Below, piece by piece: positions 32,765 to 43,984 of a stretch of 64,000 nt of DNA. The stretch's first letter is position 1. The number at the start of each line of letters is the position of its first letter. The notes below the pieces were generated by a model, which was given only the letters and a program-made list of their open reading frames with translations, ran no database searches and had not been told where the DNA came from. The translations under genes were made by a program, and so were the position numbers. The DNA is from Thysanoteuthis rhombus (lineage: Eukaryota; Mollusca; Cephalopoda; Oegopsida; Thysanoteuthidae): NCBI GenBank assembly GCA_963457665.1, contig OY735206.1, positions 20,767,008 to 20,831,007 of the forward strand, in the 5' to 3' direction.

Positions 32765-33450
32765 GCATAAAGACTTAGAACGGTGGTGCGATATGCGTAG
32801 GAGAGAATCGCACTTGATAATATCCCATGGCGAGACAACAAGTCATCACATTACAGAACAAACATGGGTCAGAGACATGGGCATCCCCTAGGTGAGCGGG
32901 GTATACGGGACTTTTCCCTCCCCCTGGAACTGGGCTTCTCATCAAGAGCAGAGGGGTTGGAAGTTGAAACGATAATGGTGTCGTACAATTATTTTATATC
33001 ACCTCAACTTGATATTCCCATATAAAAATATTGCATTATTATTCGCTGGTGTTCACACCATCGTGTCATGCTGGGTTCAGGTCATGCGTCCTCGTTAACG
33101 GTCAAGTGTACCAACTGACATCTTTGTCATACAGTGAGTCGTAGTCGCTTACACAACCGCTGGCAGATGGATTACTAATCGGGTAATAAGGTTGTTACTA
33201 AGTTATATTTCGAACATACCTTCCCCCTGGAAATATAAGGGTTGTCCCCACCCTGGAAGAGTGGCAGCGGTCGCCAATGTTCAGAGATAAAATAAAATCC
33301 ATTGGGAGGCTCAAATGGCTTTTGATACGTTGCGAAAATGTCAGACTAGACCTCTCACCTCAGAACGTGGGTTCCCTGAAATCATATCTGAAATTGTGAC
33401 CGGCAAAAAAAAATTGACTTTAAACTTGTCCGGAAGGCGATAAATGGCAC
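32765..33450 (+). mobile_element. RTE-type LINE fragment interrupted by ~400 bp of other DNA
   Basis: The first half (32765-32885) codes a piece like LRTVVRYA.ERIALDNIPWRDNKS, the ER.ML..TWRDHKT region. The second half (33285-33450) resumes at the next motif: KSIGRLKWLL, ..RCENVRL for ARMSDNR.., then P..V.SLKSYLKL.PAKKN. The 32886-33284 stretch between them has no LINE similarity. It may be an insertion, for example a SINE or MITE that I cannot name. Confidence 0.65.
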
Positions 33451-33484
33451 CGTGACGCTCGGGGGTGAGACATGTGACGGAAAT

Positions 33485-33545
33485 AAGAGAACAACGACAC
33501 GCTAGGGAAGTCTCTCTCTCTCTCTCTCAACAACATGCTGGGGAA

Positions 33546-33603
<58 letters not shown>
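33485..33603. repeat. Microsatellite (CT)n with a duplicated leader
   Basis: CAACGACACGCTAGGGAAGT then (CT)n at 33512-33528, followed by CAACAACATGCTGGGGAAGT then (CT)n at 33549-33602. A 20-bp leader plus the start of the array has been duplicated. Confidence 0.9.
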
Positions 33604-33607
<4 letters not shown>

Positions 33608-33669
33608 CGGAAGTTGTTTGTACCCTCCACCACCGATGGTGACTCAGCAAAACGTAATATCATCAGCAG

Positions 33670-33860
33670 CAGCAGCGTTTTAGTGTCGGTTGTTCAAAGT
33701 AGTCCTTCCCCGAGATTCGCCAGACCTCGCTATCATAGGCGCTACGGAGTTCCTCAAACAATATTACTCTAATCTGTCATACAATCTTACTTTCTGTCGG
33801 TCACAATTTCGCTTATGATCTTTGTAGATCCACGTTGTGAGTCTTGATAGTGAACAGGTA
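33670..33860 (-). mobile_element. RTE-type LINE 3' fragment (short)
   Basis: On the minus strand, the last ~190 bp of the RTE family: CACAACGTGGATC block, CGAAATTGTGACCGACAGAA, and GGCGAATCTCGGGGAAGGAC near the tail. It begins only ~60 bp past the (CT)n array. Confidence 0.75.
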
Positions 33861-34285
33861 AAAAATCATATGTACGTACGCTTAACAAGAAATTGTTATT
33901 TTCCAACTTGAATGATATATATACACACATATATATATCGAAAATCGAATGTGTAGACAGGATCAAATAGGATTGTCCCGGTGAATACGATTTATTGATC
34001 ATATGCATTGGTATATAAATTTCGTCCTTACGTATGTCGTCTATCAGTGTCCGACTACCTATGCACTTGGTATGTTTAATGGTGAAATCCGGTTTAAGAC
34101 GTTCCGGTGATCTCGTCTGCCTCTCAGATGCCTTGTTAATCCCCCAAAGAATTGTCAGAAATGTCAGGAGAAATCACTCACCATCCCTCTAACCACTCTC
34201 TGTGCAGATCGCAACATCTCCCCTGCCGTACCTCCTAATTTTTTTACTTTCATGTGCTTGTCTCTTTGACAGTTTATTCCTATTT
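33861..34285. other. Unassigned DNA
   Basis: A short TA/CA patch at 33918-33940. No other feature was recognised. Confidence 0.35.
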
Positions 34286-34308
34286 TTTGCAATTTTTCTA
34301 TATATTTT

Positions 34309-34369
<61 letters not shown>

Positions 34370-34520
34370 CTAATGCTTTCTCTTTTTCTATCGCTAATGC
34401 TTCACCTCCTTTCCTCTCTCACGATTTCTCTCTATTTCTCTTTTTATCTCTCCGTCTACTTCGCTCTTTTTCCCTCTTTCTCTCTCTTATCTAGTTTTTC
34501 TCTCCTCTTTACTTTATCGC

Positions 34521-34586
<66 letters not shown>

Positions 34587-35290
34587 AACACTCGCACATT
34601 TTCTGTATTTCTCTCCTTTTCCCCCCGTTTTCCTTTCTCGCTGTGTTTTTCCTATCACTTTTGCTTTTGCAAATTTGCTCCCTCTCTCTCTCTCTCTCTA
34701 CTACTACTACTACTACTATTTTTTCTTTCCTTTCCTGTAAAGAATTCGTATTTTTCTATTCTTCCTTTTTACACTCGCTCTCTTTCTTCCTTCCTTAATC
34801 TCCTTTTTTCTTCTTTTCCTTCTTTCTTTCTTCCTTTCCTATAACAATAGAAAAGAAACGCCTAAGTATGCTTAGAAGTTGGAAGAATTATACCTTCTTT
34901 TCATTCTTAATGTTCACTGTCGTTTTCTTTCTTTCTTTCTTTCTTTCTGCCTTCTTTCTTGTTCTTTTATTCTTCTTTATCCCGATTGCATTCTCTTTTA
35001 TTCCTTCTTACTCCTTTCCTTCGGTTAATTTTTTCTCTTTTTTTTTTTCTTTTTTTCTTTTTTATTCTTCCTTTCTGATTCTATAATTCTTTTTTGTTTC
35101 TTTTTTCTATTTCCTTATTTTTTCCTTTTCGTCTTTATTCTTTTTTATCTCCCATTTGTTCTCCAATTCAATCACTCATCCCCCCCTCTTTCATTTGATG
35201 TAGTTTTCCGGGGGTTTTTTTCTCTCTCTGGTTGATATTTATCTTTCAATTTCCACAATCCTTTCTTCCTTCCTTTACCCATCGCTCTAT
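34286..35290 (+). repeat. Second pyrimidine-rich block with (CT)n, (CTA)n and (TTTC)n
   Basis: CT arrays at 34311-34361, 34525-34582 and 34681-34699, CTA at 34699-34719, TTTC at 34929-34948. The stretch 34625-34680 (TTTTCCTTTCTCGCTGTGTT, TTTCCTATCA, GCAAATTTGCTC) is clearly homologous to 29718-29770 and lies in the same position before a CT array. Poly-S/L/F frames here are artefacts. Confidence 0.85.
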
Positions 35291-35409
35291 CTTCAATTTC
35301 CGTTTTTCTCTCTTCAATACGCGTATTTTTCTTCCTTTCAAAAGGCAAGATTTATTTGTGAATCCTACACCAAACTTCGCAAACATCGTGTTGAGGCTTA
35401 TTCCTTCTA

Positions 35410-35805
35410 TAAATAACTGTCAACAAAACTGTCAACAAGGATTTCTCCAGTTTTTAAGGTGGTCGTCCTGCCTATATGACGTTTACAAAAATTTGTTTAT
35501 TGTTTTGTTTTGTTTTTGTTTTTTCTTCTTTTAACTTAAACATAAATGGGTTATCAGTGGGGTTTGGTTTGAAATGTGAGTTTATGCAAAATTGGTGCTA
35601 AGTTCGTGCCCGCTTGTTTTGTTTTTTTTCATTGTTGTTGTTGTTGTTTGTTTGTTAATCCAGGCTTTTTAGTGATCACTATCCAGCAAAAGGTGAGAGA
35701 AGTTACCTATTCATTGATCATCCCTTCTTCCGATGTTTTGATTGATTACCACCGAAAGACGTCGGTTACATGGCTGTTTCTGTTGTGTGACTAACCAGAC
35801 CTGTT
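35410..35805 (+). repeat. Family A repeat, near full length
   Basis: AACTGTCAACAAAACTGTCA, GGATTTCTCCAGTTTTTAAG, TAGTGATCACTATCCAGCAA, AAGGTGAGAGAAGTTACCTA, TTCATTGATCATCCC, ATGGCTGTTTCTGTTGTGTG, ACTAACCAGACC. This copy shows the doubled AACTGTCA at the head best. Confidence 0.9.
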
Positions 35806-36185
35806 TTAATGGTACGGCTAAAAAAACATTTTCATAATAAGCTACCAAAATAGCAAAAGTATTGAAACTGATAAAAATAATTCATGTCAGAATAAATGTC
35901 AGCATGTTTCGCACGCAAATAACGAGAGTCTAGTGTACTTACTGCCTAGGTAGCAATGTGGTTATGGGAGAGTGGTTTTGCTGGAAACTCATTCAACCAT
36001 GGTATCATGCCAAAGACAAGATATTTTTTCTAGATATCAGACGATATGAACAGAGCACGGGGATAAATATTTTTCCTAAGGATATTACTGCTAAGTGAAT
36101 ATTATCTGCCTCATCCGATTTACTGATTACGTTTGCCGTGCTGATAACCGTTGTGTTGTCTCATACCATTATGAAGAGACAAACC
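35806..36185. other. Unassigned DNA
   Basis: A weak tRNA-like start (TAGGTAGCAATGTGGTTATG, 35946) lacks a B box. Nothing else was recognised. Confidence 0.35.
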
Positions 36186-36189
36186 TTTT

Positions 36190-36190
36190 C

Positions 36191-36224
<34 letters not shown>

Positions 36225-36238
36225 GTATATATATATTA
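36190..36238. repeat. Microsatellite (TA)n-(TATG)n-(TA)n
   Basis: TA at 36190-36212, TATG at 36213-36226, TA at 36227-36237. Confidence 0.93.
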
Positions 36239-36244
36239 CACTGA

Positions 36245-36660
36245 ACTTGCTTAATTAGTGAAATCAACTTTTTTTGTAAAAAAGAGTTGTTTTCATTTTG
36301 ATTACATAAACCTCTGATTGCAAAAAAAAAATAGTTGCGGTAAATATTTATTTTGATAAAATAATCTTTTTATCAAATCAAAACAACACGTTTGTTTTTT
36401 TGTTTTTTGTGAAAAATTAAAACAACATATCTACCTATTCTTTGTAAAACATTTTGATTTCACTTTGATTACATAAACCCCCTTTTTTTTAAATATAGTT
36501 GTGGTAAATATTTATTTTGATTAAATAATCTTTTGATCAAATCAAAACGACACATTTGGGTTTTTTTGTGAAAATTCTAAAACTACCTATTTATTTTTTT
36601 GTAAGAAAGTTTGATCTTACTTTGATAACATGAATTTTTGATTATGAAAAAATCGTTGTT
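36245..36660 (+). repeat. Tandem repeat, ~155-170-bp unit, ~2.5 copies
   Basis: Landmarks repeat at 36300, 36468 and 36623 (TTTGATTACATAAACC). Each unit also has TTGTGGTAAATATTTATTTT, then a hairpin-forming ATTTTGAT(T/A)AAATAATC followed by TTTTGATCAAATCAAAAC. Confidence 0.85.
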
Positions 36661-36689
36661 TTATATCCTCTTGTACATCACATTCCCGT

Positions 36690-36985
36690 CTGTTTGTTTG
36701 TCCAATATCCCCAAAGGTTCTCAATGAATTTTCAATACATTCTGTTTCAGAGCCAGGACGTTTCCTCTTGCATCGTAGGTATATGTCCACAATGCTTATA
36801 TCCCCAAAGGTTCTCAATGAATTTCCATGGTATTTCCTCGAAAGGTTGGACAGGGTTTGAAGAAGAATCGATTAGATTTCGTGATTGATCAAGGGATTAT
36901 TCACAATTATTCCTCGTACATCATTCAGTTTTCATTACAAGGACATTGGTAGAGGTAAGCGCTCTCCGTGTGCTTTCTAGTTCTA
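36690..36985 (+). repeat. Family D repeat
   Basis: Starts after GTCTGTTTGTTTGTCC with ATATCCCCAAAGGTTCTCAA and TGAATTTCAAT. That start occurs twice (36708 and 36802), so the head is duplicated. It ends with GGTAGAGGTAAGCGCTCTCC and GTGTGCTTTCTAGTT. The same end string occurs inverted at 56635-56660. I recognise the GGCAGAGGTATGCGCTC.CGAGTGC end as a repeat terminus seen in many invertebrate genomes but cannot name it with certainty. Confidence 0.75.
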
Positions 36986-37185
36986 ATTGAGCTTCTTTCT
37001 TTTTTTTTTAAATTCATCTAATTTTCAATTCCTTCAAAACTTCGTCAACCATCAGCATCGAATGCTTTGGGGGATGTTGTTGTTCTAAGGGACATTATGC
37101 AAGCGGACATTTTCAACACGCTTTTTCGTGGCTCAAAGTTTCATGGATGAGTTATGGTCAGCTGAAACATTTTACAACCGATGCA
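36986..37185. other. Unassigned DNA
   Basis: No feature was recognised. Confidence 0.4.
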
Positions 37186-37189
37186 TCCT

Positions 37190-37440
37190 GTCGATAGTCA
37201 CCTGAACCTAACAAAAAGACTCTCTTAAATTAAAAATCATACAACGCACCCAAGAGACGATCATGCTTAGTACCACATGGGGAGATCACAAGACAGCACA
37301 GTATATTAGAAAGCAAACTGCGCTCAGAATTAGCATGAAAAGAAAGTATTGATACCGACGCAAGGCGAGGGAATTGGTGGATCTTTGGAAAGTCCTATAT
37401 CCAACAACAGACCTTAAAAAGATGATGATGTTGATGATGA
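37190..37440 (+). mobile_element. RTE-type LINE 3' fragment with internal deletion
   Basis: The plus strand codes IVT.T.QKDSLKLKIIQR, then TQETIMLSTTWGDHKTAQYI and RKQTALRISMK, which is the TWRDHKT..IRKQT region. About 200 bp of the family are then missing, and it resumes at ELVDLWKVLYPTTDLK before a degenerate GAT tail (37420-37440). Confidence 0.83.
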
Positions 37441-38300
<860 letters not shown>

Positions 38301-38598
38301 GTCAGGACAATTGCACCCTCCGGACAATTCCCCTCTGATGACAATTACCCCCGAGTACAACCGATGATGTTTGCCTGTAGAGATGATATTATGATTCGGG
38401 GTAAGTTTTTAGAGTTAGGGTTGTGTCGGGTGCTATGTCATCATTAAAGCTTATGGGGGAAAAATCTATTTAAAGATATATAAAATGTCTTCTTTTTATA
38501 TCTAACGTGGTGTCATTTCAAACCTGTCTTCAAGGATAATTGGCCTCGGGGATAATTTTCCTCAGAGGGAAATTGTCCTTCTGGGTAATTGCTCTGGA
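38301..38598. mobile_element. MITE or foldback element with ~55-bp inverted repeats
   Basis: The left arm (38301-38355) contains GTCAGGACAATTGCACCCTC, CGGACAATTCCCCTC and GACAATTACCCCCGAG. Read in reverse complement it aligns along its length with the right arm (38545-38598: CTCGGGGATAATTTTCC, CTCAGAGGGAAATTGTCC, GGGTAATTGCTCTGGA). Each arm itself holds three spaced AATTGTCC/AATTRYCC motifs. The ~190-bp centre has no coding capacity. A single arm of the same element occurs at 39965-40050. Confidence 0.8.
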
Positions 38599-38663
38599 TG
38601 TTACGCCACCCTCTTCGCACCCCATATTTTGGTACTTTCTTTAAAGGGGTGTAGCTCCTTGAG

Positions 38664-38664
<1 letters not shown>

Positions 38665-38723
<59 letters not shown>
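38665..38723. repeat. Microsatellite (TA)n
   Basis: About 29 TA units, 65 bp beyond the right arm of the inverted-repeat element. Confidence 0.97.
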
Positions 38724-38726
<3 letters not shown>

Positions 38727-38832
38727 AAGGCCAACTTTCCTGAAAATATGTATGTATATTGAAAAAAGTATTTATGTCTCATGTTTTTACATCGATTTAT
38801 GTCTATTGGTACATGGATATCTACACATATTT

Positions 38833-38835
<3 letters not shown>

Positions 38836-38907
<72 letters not shown>
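38836..38907. repeat. Microsatellite (TA)n
   Basis: About 35 TA units. A short GA-rich patch follows at 38960-39015. Confidence 0.97.
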
Positions 38908-38909
<2 letters not shown>

Positions 38910-39019
38910 TGGAAGAATCTACTTTATCAGTATATAAGTATATATGAATATATGTATAGAAAGAGGGAGAAAGAGAGAGGAAGAAAGGAAGAGAGAGAGA
39001 GAGAAAAAGATTTATAGAG

Positions 39020-39960
39020 AAAGAAATAGCGATCCATACCTGTTCTATGTTTATTCTTGAAACGGTTGTTATCGCAAGGCATTTTAGATATTAATCAATA
39101 CGGATCTCTTCTTGCACGTGTCGATAAAAAAAATAGTAATTTATGGTTCCCGAAATAGCCAGGCAGAGTGCCTCCAAGCATGAGCTGCAAATCGCAGAAA
39201 ATAACTGCAATCCTTTCGGGCCTTCTATCTCAACACAAAACGCAAGACATCTTTTTTTTTAAGAATGACATGAAAATAACACTTTTTTAAATGATAAAAG
39301 CCAACATAATCAAAGGCTATTATTATTTTGACAATCTGCATTCCGGTTTTGATTTCAAGAATTTTCTGAAAAGATCAATGTATTGGGAATTCTTGCAATA
39401 CAGGCTGCCATGACATGAGACCAGGGATGCTTTTCCCCAAAACAAAAATAAAATATTGGCGAAAAATCAATCTGGGCATTCCAGGCGACCAAGGCGTCCA
39501 AAAACCTATACGCAACCGTAGCCATCAAAGGTGGCAAAGGGGTCTATACTTTTTTTTTGATACGTGGATGTGTTTATGTGTTTGTTCGTTTGTTGGTTGA
39601 TTTGTTTGTGTGTTCCAGCGCTCCTGGCCATCCCATTTTGTCTACAGTCCCGAAAATTGATATCAGTATTCCTAGATCCCTTCTAAATATATTTGATTTT
39701 GATTTTTCAACCACATTCCGACGGGTTTACGGATATAATCTAGATTCTCCAGATATTTATTTTTACTCTATTAAGATATTTTCTTGTGGGAAACGTCAGA
39801 AAAGTCATAAATAGACTTTGCTCCGACTATATTTATACTCCGATGGATTCTGTTACATGACTTACAATTTTGGTGCTACGGTTGTTCGTTTATTGACTGT
39901 GAGGTCGAGTCTCTACTTTGTATTTTTACTGGCGCCATTTCGAACCTTTTCGGCACCAAT
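39020..39960. other. Unassigned DNA
   Basis: Small frames at 39355-39537 (minus), 39557-39814 and 39818-40075 (plus). None has a recognisable motif. Confidence 0.35.
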
Positions 39961-39964
39961 TTTC

Positions 39965-40050
39965 TCTGGGGCAGATGTCTTCAGGAATAATTGTCTTTGG
40001 GGGGATTGTCCTTCTAGGATAATTGCTCTGGATGTCACATCAAACTCTTC
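39965..40050 (+). mobile_element. Solo arm of the 38301-38598 inverted-repeat element
   Basis: GATGTCTTCAGGAATAATTG, GGGGGATTGTCCTTCTAGGA, TAATTGCTCTGGATG and CACTCTTCGCA.CC match 38525-38620, extending ~20 bp beyond the arm. The opposite arm is absent. Confidence 0.7.
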
Positions 40051-40121
40051 GCAGCCAATAATTTGTCATATCTAGCCATAGAACTGCACTGAAATTGCAC
40101 ATAAATTTCCAATTTGCAATA

Positions 40122-40680
40122 TCACCTGAAGTAGCTAAATGACACTTCTGAATGTCACTTGGACTAGCTGGATACACTTCGAAGTGGATAAATAACATTT
40201 CTAAATATCACTTGAAATAGGTAAATAACACTTTTGAATATAACTTGAAAGTGGTAAATAACACTTCAATATATCCCTTCTAGTAGCTAAATAACAATTT
40301 CAAATATCACTTGGAGTAGCTAAATGACATACTTTCAAATATCACTCGAAATGGATAAATAACACTCCTAAAAATCACTTGGAATAGGTGAAAAGTATTT
40401 CTAAATATAACTTGAAGTAACTAAATAACACTTCTGAATATAATACATCAATATATCTGTCGAAGTAGTTTAATAACACTTTTAAATATCACTTGATGTA
40501 GCTCAATAACACTTCCAAGTATCAATTGAAGTAGCTGAATAACACTTATAAATATCACTTGAAGCAGCTAAATCACACTTCTAAATTGACTTGAAGTTGC
40601 AAAATAACGCTTTAATGTATCCTTTGAAGCAGCTAAATACCATTTCTAAATACCCCTTGAAGTCCTAAATAACACTAGCT
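40122..40680 (+). repeat. Minisatellite, ~33-bp unit, about 17 diverged copies
   Basis: The unit is close to ATCACTTGAAGTAGCTAAAT followed by AACACTTCTAAAT. Copies vary by substitutions and 1-4-bp gaps, and a few are longer (for example at about 40435-40460). The heavy divergence suggests an old array with little recent turnover. Confidence 0.95.
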
Positions 40681-41550
40681 ACTGTGTATGAATTGTTAAG
40701 AGATGACAGGTATCACATTCAAACGAAGGATAATTTTCAAAATGATAAGTAAACGAAAATATCAAGTTTATAAATACGTACCTTATTTTTGCACTGATTG
40801 GTCAAAACCAGTGGCGCCACCAGCAGAGAAAATATTAAGAACAGCCGTGTTCCCAAAATATTGGAGTGAATTTCTTACCGGAGATACTGTCAATCGGTCT
40901 AAATCGAATCAACCTAAAAACGGAGCAATGTGTAAATATTTATTGCTTTCTACATTAGTCTATTTCGCCTTTTACCTAGGGAAGCGATAATTTCATCAGA
41001 AATGGGCTCATATAATGAAGAGTGTGATTTTTTTCGTTTTTTCGTTTCTCTGTCCGTGAGCATGGATTCTTCCTCTTGCAATGAATAAGTTTGCTGGTCC
41101 AGTATTCTAAACAATGGACTCTACCACTGACACGAGTTCCTTTTGTTTGTTTTTTGAAATTCAAATGCAGTATATCGATTTTGGAAAGTTCACTTTTCCC
41201 GTTATTTTTTGATTTTCGAAAAAAAAAGGCGAAGAAAGCACTCTGGTTTGGTTCTGCGCACTCTCAATGCCAGAATCTCGCACCAATGAGACCATCGATG
41301 ACTCCCTGGATTTCCATCCGAATGAGCACTTATGGGTTGTGTTGGAACCACAAGTTTTTTTTTTCTTCTGCAGAACCTCCACCACGTAACTAGCTGCATT
41401 TAAAGGATCTGCTCTTGACAACACGGAATCTTAACTGATATTTTTTTTTAGATCTTCATCTTTAATCCGAATCCTGTCAATTTAGAAGTTGCACAGATAT
41501 GTTGAATAAATGAGAAAATGTTTGAAGTGGGCATCTGAACACACGAACGT
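40681..41550. other. Unassigned DNA
   Basis: A plus-strand frame of 95 codons (40703-40990) and overlapping frames at 40976-41424 on both strands show no recognisable motif. Confidence 0.35.
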
Positions 41551-41554
41551 AAAT

Positions 41555-41640
41555 AACAGGTATGGTTAGTAAATCGATAGAAAACCGTCACGTGACCGAT
41601 GTCTTTATCAGAGAGATTGCCATAATGTTTTGGCTCATCG
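41555..41640 (-). repeat. Family A repeat, terminal fragment
   Basis: AACAGGTATGGTTAGTAAAT, CGATAGAAAACCGTCACGTG and ACCGATGTCTTTATCAG are the last ~80 bp of the family in reverse. It is cut off and followed by microsatellite DNA. Confidence 0.75.
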
Positions 41641-41654
41641 GTATGTGTGTGTGT

Positions 41655-41661
41655 CTGTATG

Positions 41662-41718
<57 letters not shown>

Positions 41719-41840
41719 ATAGATGAATGGATATATACAATCCAACAGAATAAATTATGAATTGTATTGATATAACAAAATTTATGATTCATTCTGCTGG
41801 ATCATATATATATATATATACATATATATCCATTTCTTTA
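41655..41840. repeat. Microsatellites within an imperfect palindrome
   Basis: TA (41660-41684) and TG (41685-41716) lead into TCCAACAGAATAAATTATGA (41741). Its inverted copy TTTATGATTCATTCTGCTGG lies at 41781-41800, followed by another TA run. The outer ATGGATATATA and its inverted copy (TATATATCCAT, 41822-41832) extend the fold. Confidence 0.75.
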
Positions 41841-42375
41841 TACATAATTGTCGCGTTGAAAGAAGCGAATAGACCAAGAATAAACGAAATGAGAATTTGG
41901 TATGGAAACAGGTATTCGGGTTTTTGCATTCGGCTGTTTAGCTCAATGACAAGAGCATAAATACGTTGGAGCGGCTACTCTATCGGTGGCACCTCTGATT
42001 TCTGCAGCAGCCTCATTTTCTTTGATTGTTTATTCTATTTAAGCGGTCTAGGTCGAATGATACATAAACTGTATGATAACGGTAGATAATTTTAGATAAG
42101 TTTTTATATAGTATAACACAATTCATAATATATATGTACGTATATATGCATGTACGTTTATCTTGCACAACAAATATATTCTATTTTCCATGATCTCAAC
42201 CCAACGCCTCTACATTAGTCACCTATTTCGATCTTCATACAGTGAAAATCTCAAATCAGATTACCGCTATTACTCGTGTGTCAGGCCACTGACTTATTGA
42301 TCCACCATCATATTCCTGGGGAGTGCGTTATTCACGACATGCTGACATTCACCAGGTATATAACCTCGTGAATCT
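41841..42375. other. Unassigned DNA
   Basis: A-box-like TTTAGCTCAATGACAAGAGC at 41936 without a good B box. Otherwise nothing was recognised. Confidence 0.35.
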
Positions 42376-42376
42376 A

Positions 42377-42379
<3 letters not shown>

Positions 42380-42434
<55 letters not shown>
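42380..42434. repeat. Microsatellite (AT)n
   Basis: About 27 AT units followed by GAGAGAGAGGGAG. Confidence 0.97.
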
Positions 42435-42442
<8 letters not shown>

Positions 42443-42885
42443 GGAGATGAATGCAGGCCTATAATAATGACCTTTTTTCACATACATCAAATGATATTCA
42501 ATACGCACATTGGCGAGAAGGGGAGAGTTTATACAGAAGAGAGATTGAGAGATAAGGATGGTGGGATATAGAGGATGATAGATGAATATAAACATGGTTT
42601 TACATCAATTTGCCCAATAGAGAGACGGGGATCTGTATGGATGGATGGAAAGATCAATGAATGCAGTCATGCAACAGACAGTCATCAAAGCCTTCATTTT
42701 TATTGCGTAACACGAGCGAAAGCCCCTAAGGTCAGCATTTTATTTCCGGTTTCGTTTTTTGTTATTGTCAGATGATGAACCATAATTTTCTGTCCATATC
42801 AGATAATTCACTTTCTCGACTTTGTTTTCTTTTTTAAACGAATGATGTTAAATTAAAGGGAAAATGTTTGTTCAAAGAACAAGTT
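42435..42885. other. Unassigned DNA
   Basis: No feature was recognised. Confidence 0.35.
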
Positions 42886-42889
42886 GGCA

Positions 42890-42914
42890 CACACACACAC
42901 ACACACACACACAA
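42890..42914. repeat. Microsatellite (CA)n
   Basis: Twelve CA units immediately before the end of a family A copy. Confidence 0.93.
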
Positions 42915-42917
42915 ATG

Positions 42918-43350
42918 CAAATAACAGGTCCAGTTTTTCACTCAATAGAAAACCGTCACGCAACCAATATTTTTGGCAGCATGTCCTATTGGGGATGATC
43001 AATTAACAAATTTGAAGATAGGGCGATCAGTGAATAAGTTACTTCGCCTCGTGTTGGACAATGGTCACAAAAAATATCCGACTTTCCAAAAGCAAGGCGT
43101 GAATGCTGCCGGTTACAAACTCAGGGACCGATTTAGGATGAACTTACATTTTGAATTGAACCCAGTCCCACTTAAAACCTATCCACGGTGGGAATTTCGA
43201 AAAAACAAAAAAATACTAAACTCCTCTATACATACACGATACATGCATACGTATATACATAGCCACCCATCTAGCTAACAAGCCAGACCAGCTTAAAAAC
43301 TGGAGAAACCTATGTAGACAGTTTTACTGATAGCTTTGGTTGACAGTTTC
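42918..43350 (-). repeat. Family A repeat, full or nearly full length
   Basis: Inverse order: ATAACAGGTCCAGTTTTTCA, CTCAATAGAAAACCGTCACG, GATGATCAATTAACAAATTT, GGCGTGAATGCTGCCGG, AGGATGAACTTACATTTTG, CTAACAAGCCAGACCAGCTT, AAAAACTGGAGAAACCTATG, TTGACAGTTTCTGATCC. An open frame (42973-43278) runs through it by chance. Confidence 0.9.
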
Positions 43351-43399
43351 TGATCCTAATACAGTGACTGCTGAAAAGTTCATTTTAACGTATATAATC

Positions 43400-43790
43400 A
43401 TAATCAGCCTTTTAGCGTCCGTCGTTGGACATAGACCTTCCCCAAGATATGCCAGATCTCTCTGTCATGAGCGTTGAGTAGCCAATACTTTCTGAACTTG
43501 TCTGTTTCGTCACACCATCTTATATTTTGCCGGCCGCAGTTTCACATGTGATTTCCGGGGATCCACGTTGTGAGTTGTGATGTCCCGAGGTTGTCTGACA
43601 TTCGTGCAACATGGCTGACTCATTGCCATTTAGGTTTTCTGACATCCCTGACTCCTGTTTTTTTTCTCCAGTGTTCTGCATTATTTCCCGTGATCTCTCT
43701 CCAGGTTGAAGGTTAGTTAGGCTCCATGTTTCAGCTCCGAAGTTGACTATCGGGAGGATGCATTGGTTGTAGACTCATCTTCAAAATTGA
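43400..43790 (-). mobile_element. RTE-type LINE 3' fragment
   Basis: Same minus-strand landmarks as 10862-11275: ATCATCAGCC-type tail at 43402, CGTTGGACATAGACC, GCCAGATCTCTCTGTCATGA, GTTGTGATGTCCCGAGGTTG, GCAACATGGCTGACTCATTG, CCATGTTTCAGCTCCG, GTTGACTATCGGGAGGATGC. A ~30-bp stretch of the family near 43640 is missing. Confidence 0.88.
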
Positions 43791-43980
43791 CTCAATTTGG
43801 ACGAAAGATTTCTGATATTTGTAAATATATTGAATTTTCAAACTTGCGTCTTCTATTTTCAAATCCAAACCTGTCAATTTTGAATCTGTATAAAAATTTT
43901 AAATTGAACTTTTTGAAATACATCGGATACTTTTAAAACACTCTGTAAAAAAATGCACCTATTTCAACATTGAATATTTT
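43791..43980. other. Unassigned DNA
   Basis: No feature was recognised. Confidence 0.4.
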
Positions 43981-43984
43981 TTGT

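Noticed and set aside
40122-40680. CRISPR-like array
   Set aside because: The units are contiguous 33-bp tandem copies without unique spacers, in a clearly eukaryotic setting.
41930-42010. tRNA-like TTTAGCTCAATGACAAGAGC
   Set aside because: The A-box-like part is fair, but no B box occurs at the right distance.
42973-43278. 101-codon open frame
   Set aside because: It lies wholly inside a family A repeat copy, and other copies do not keep the frame.
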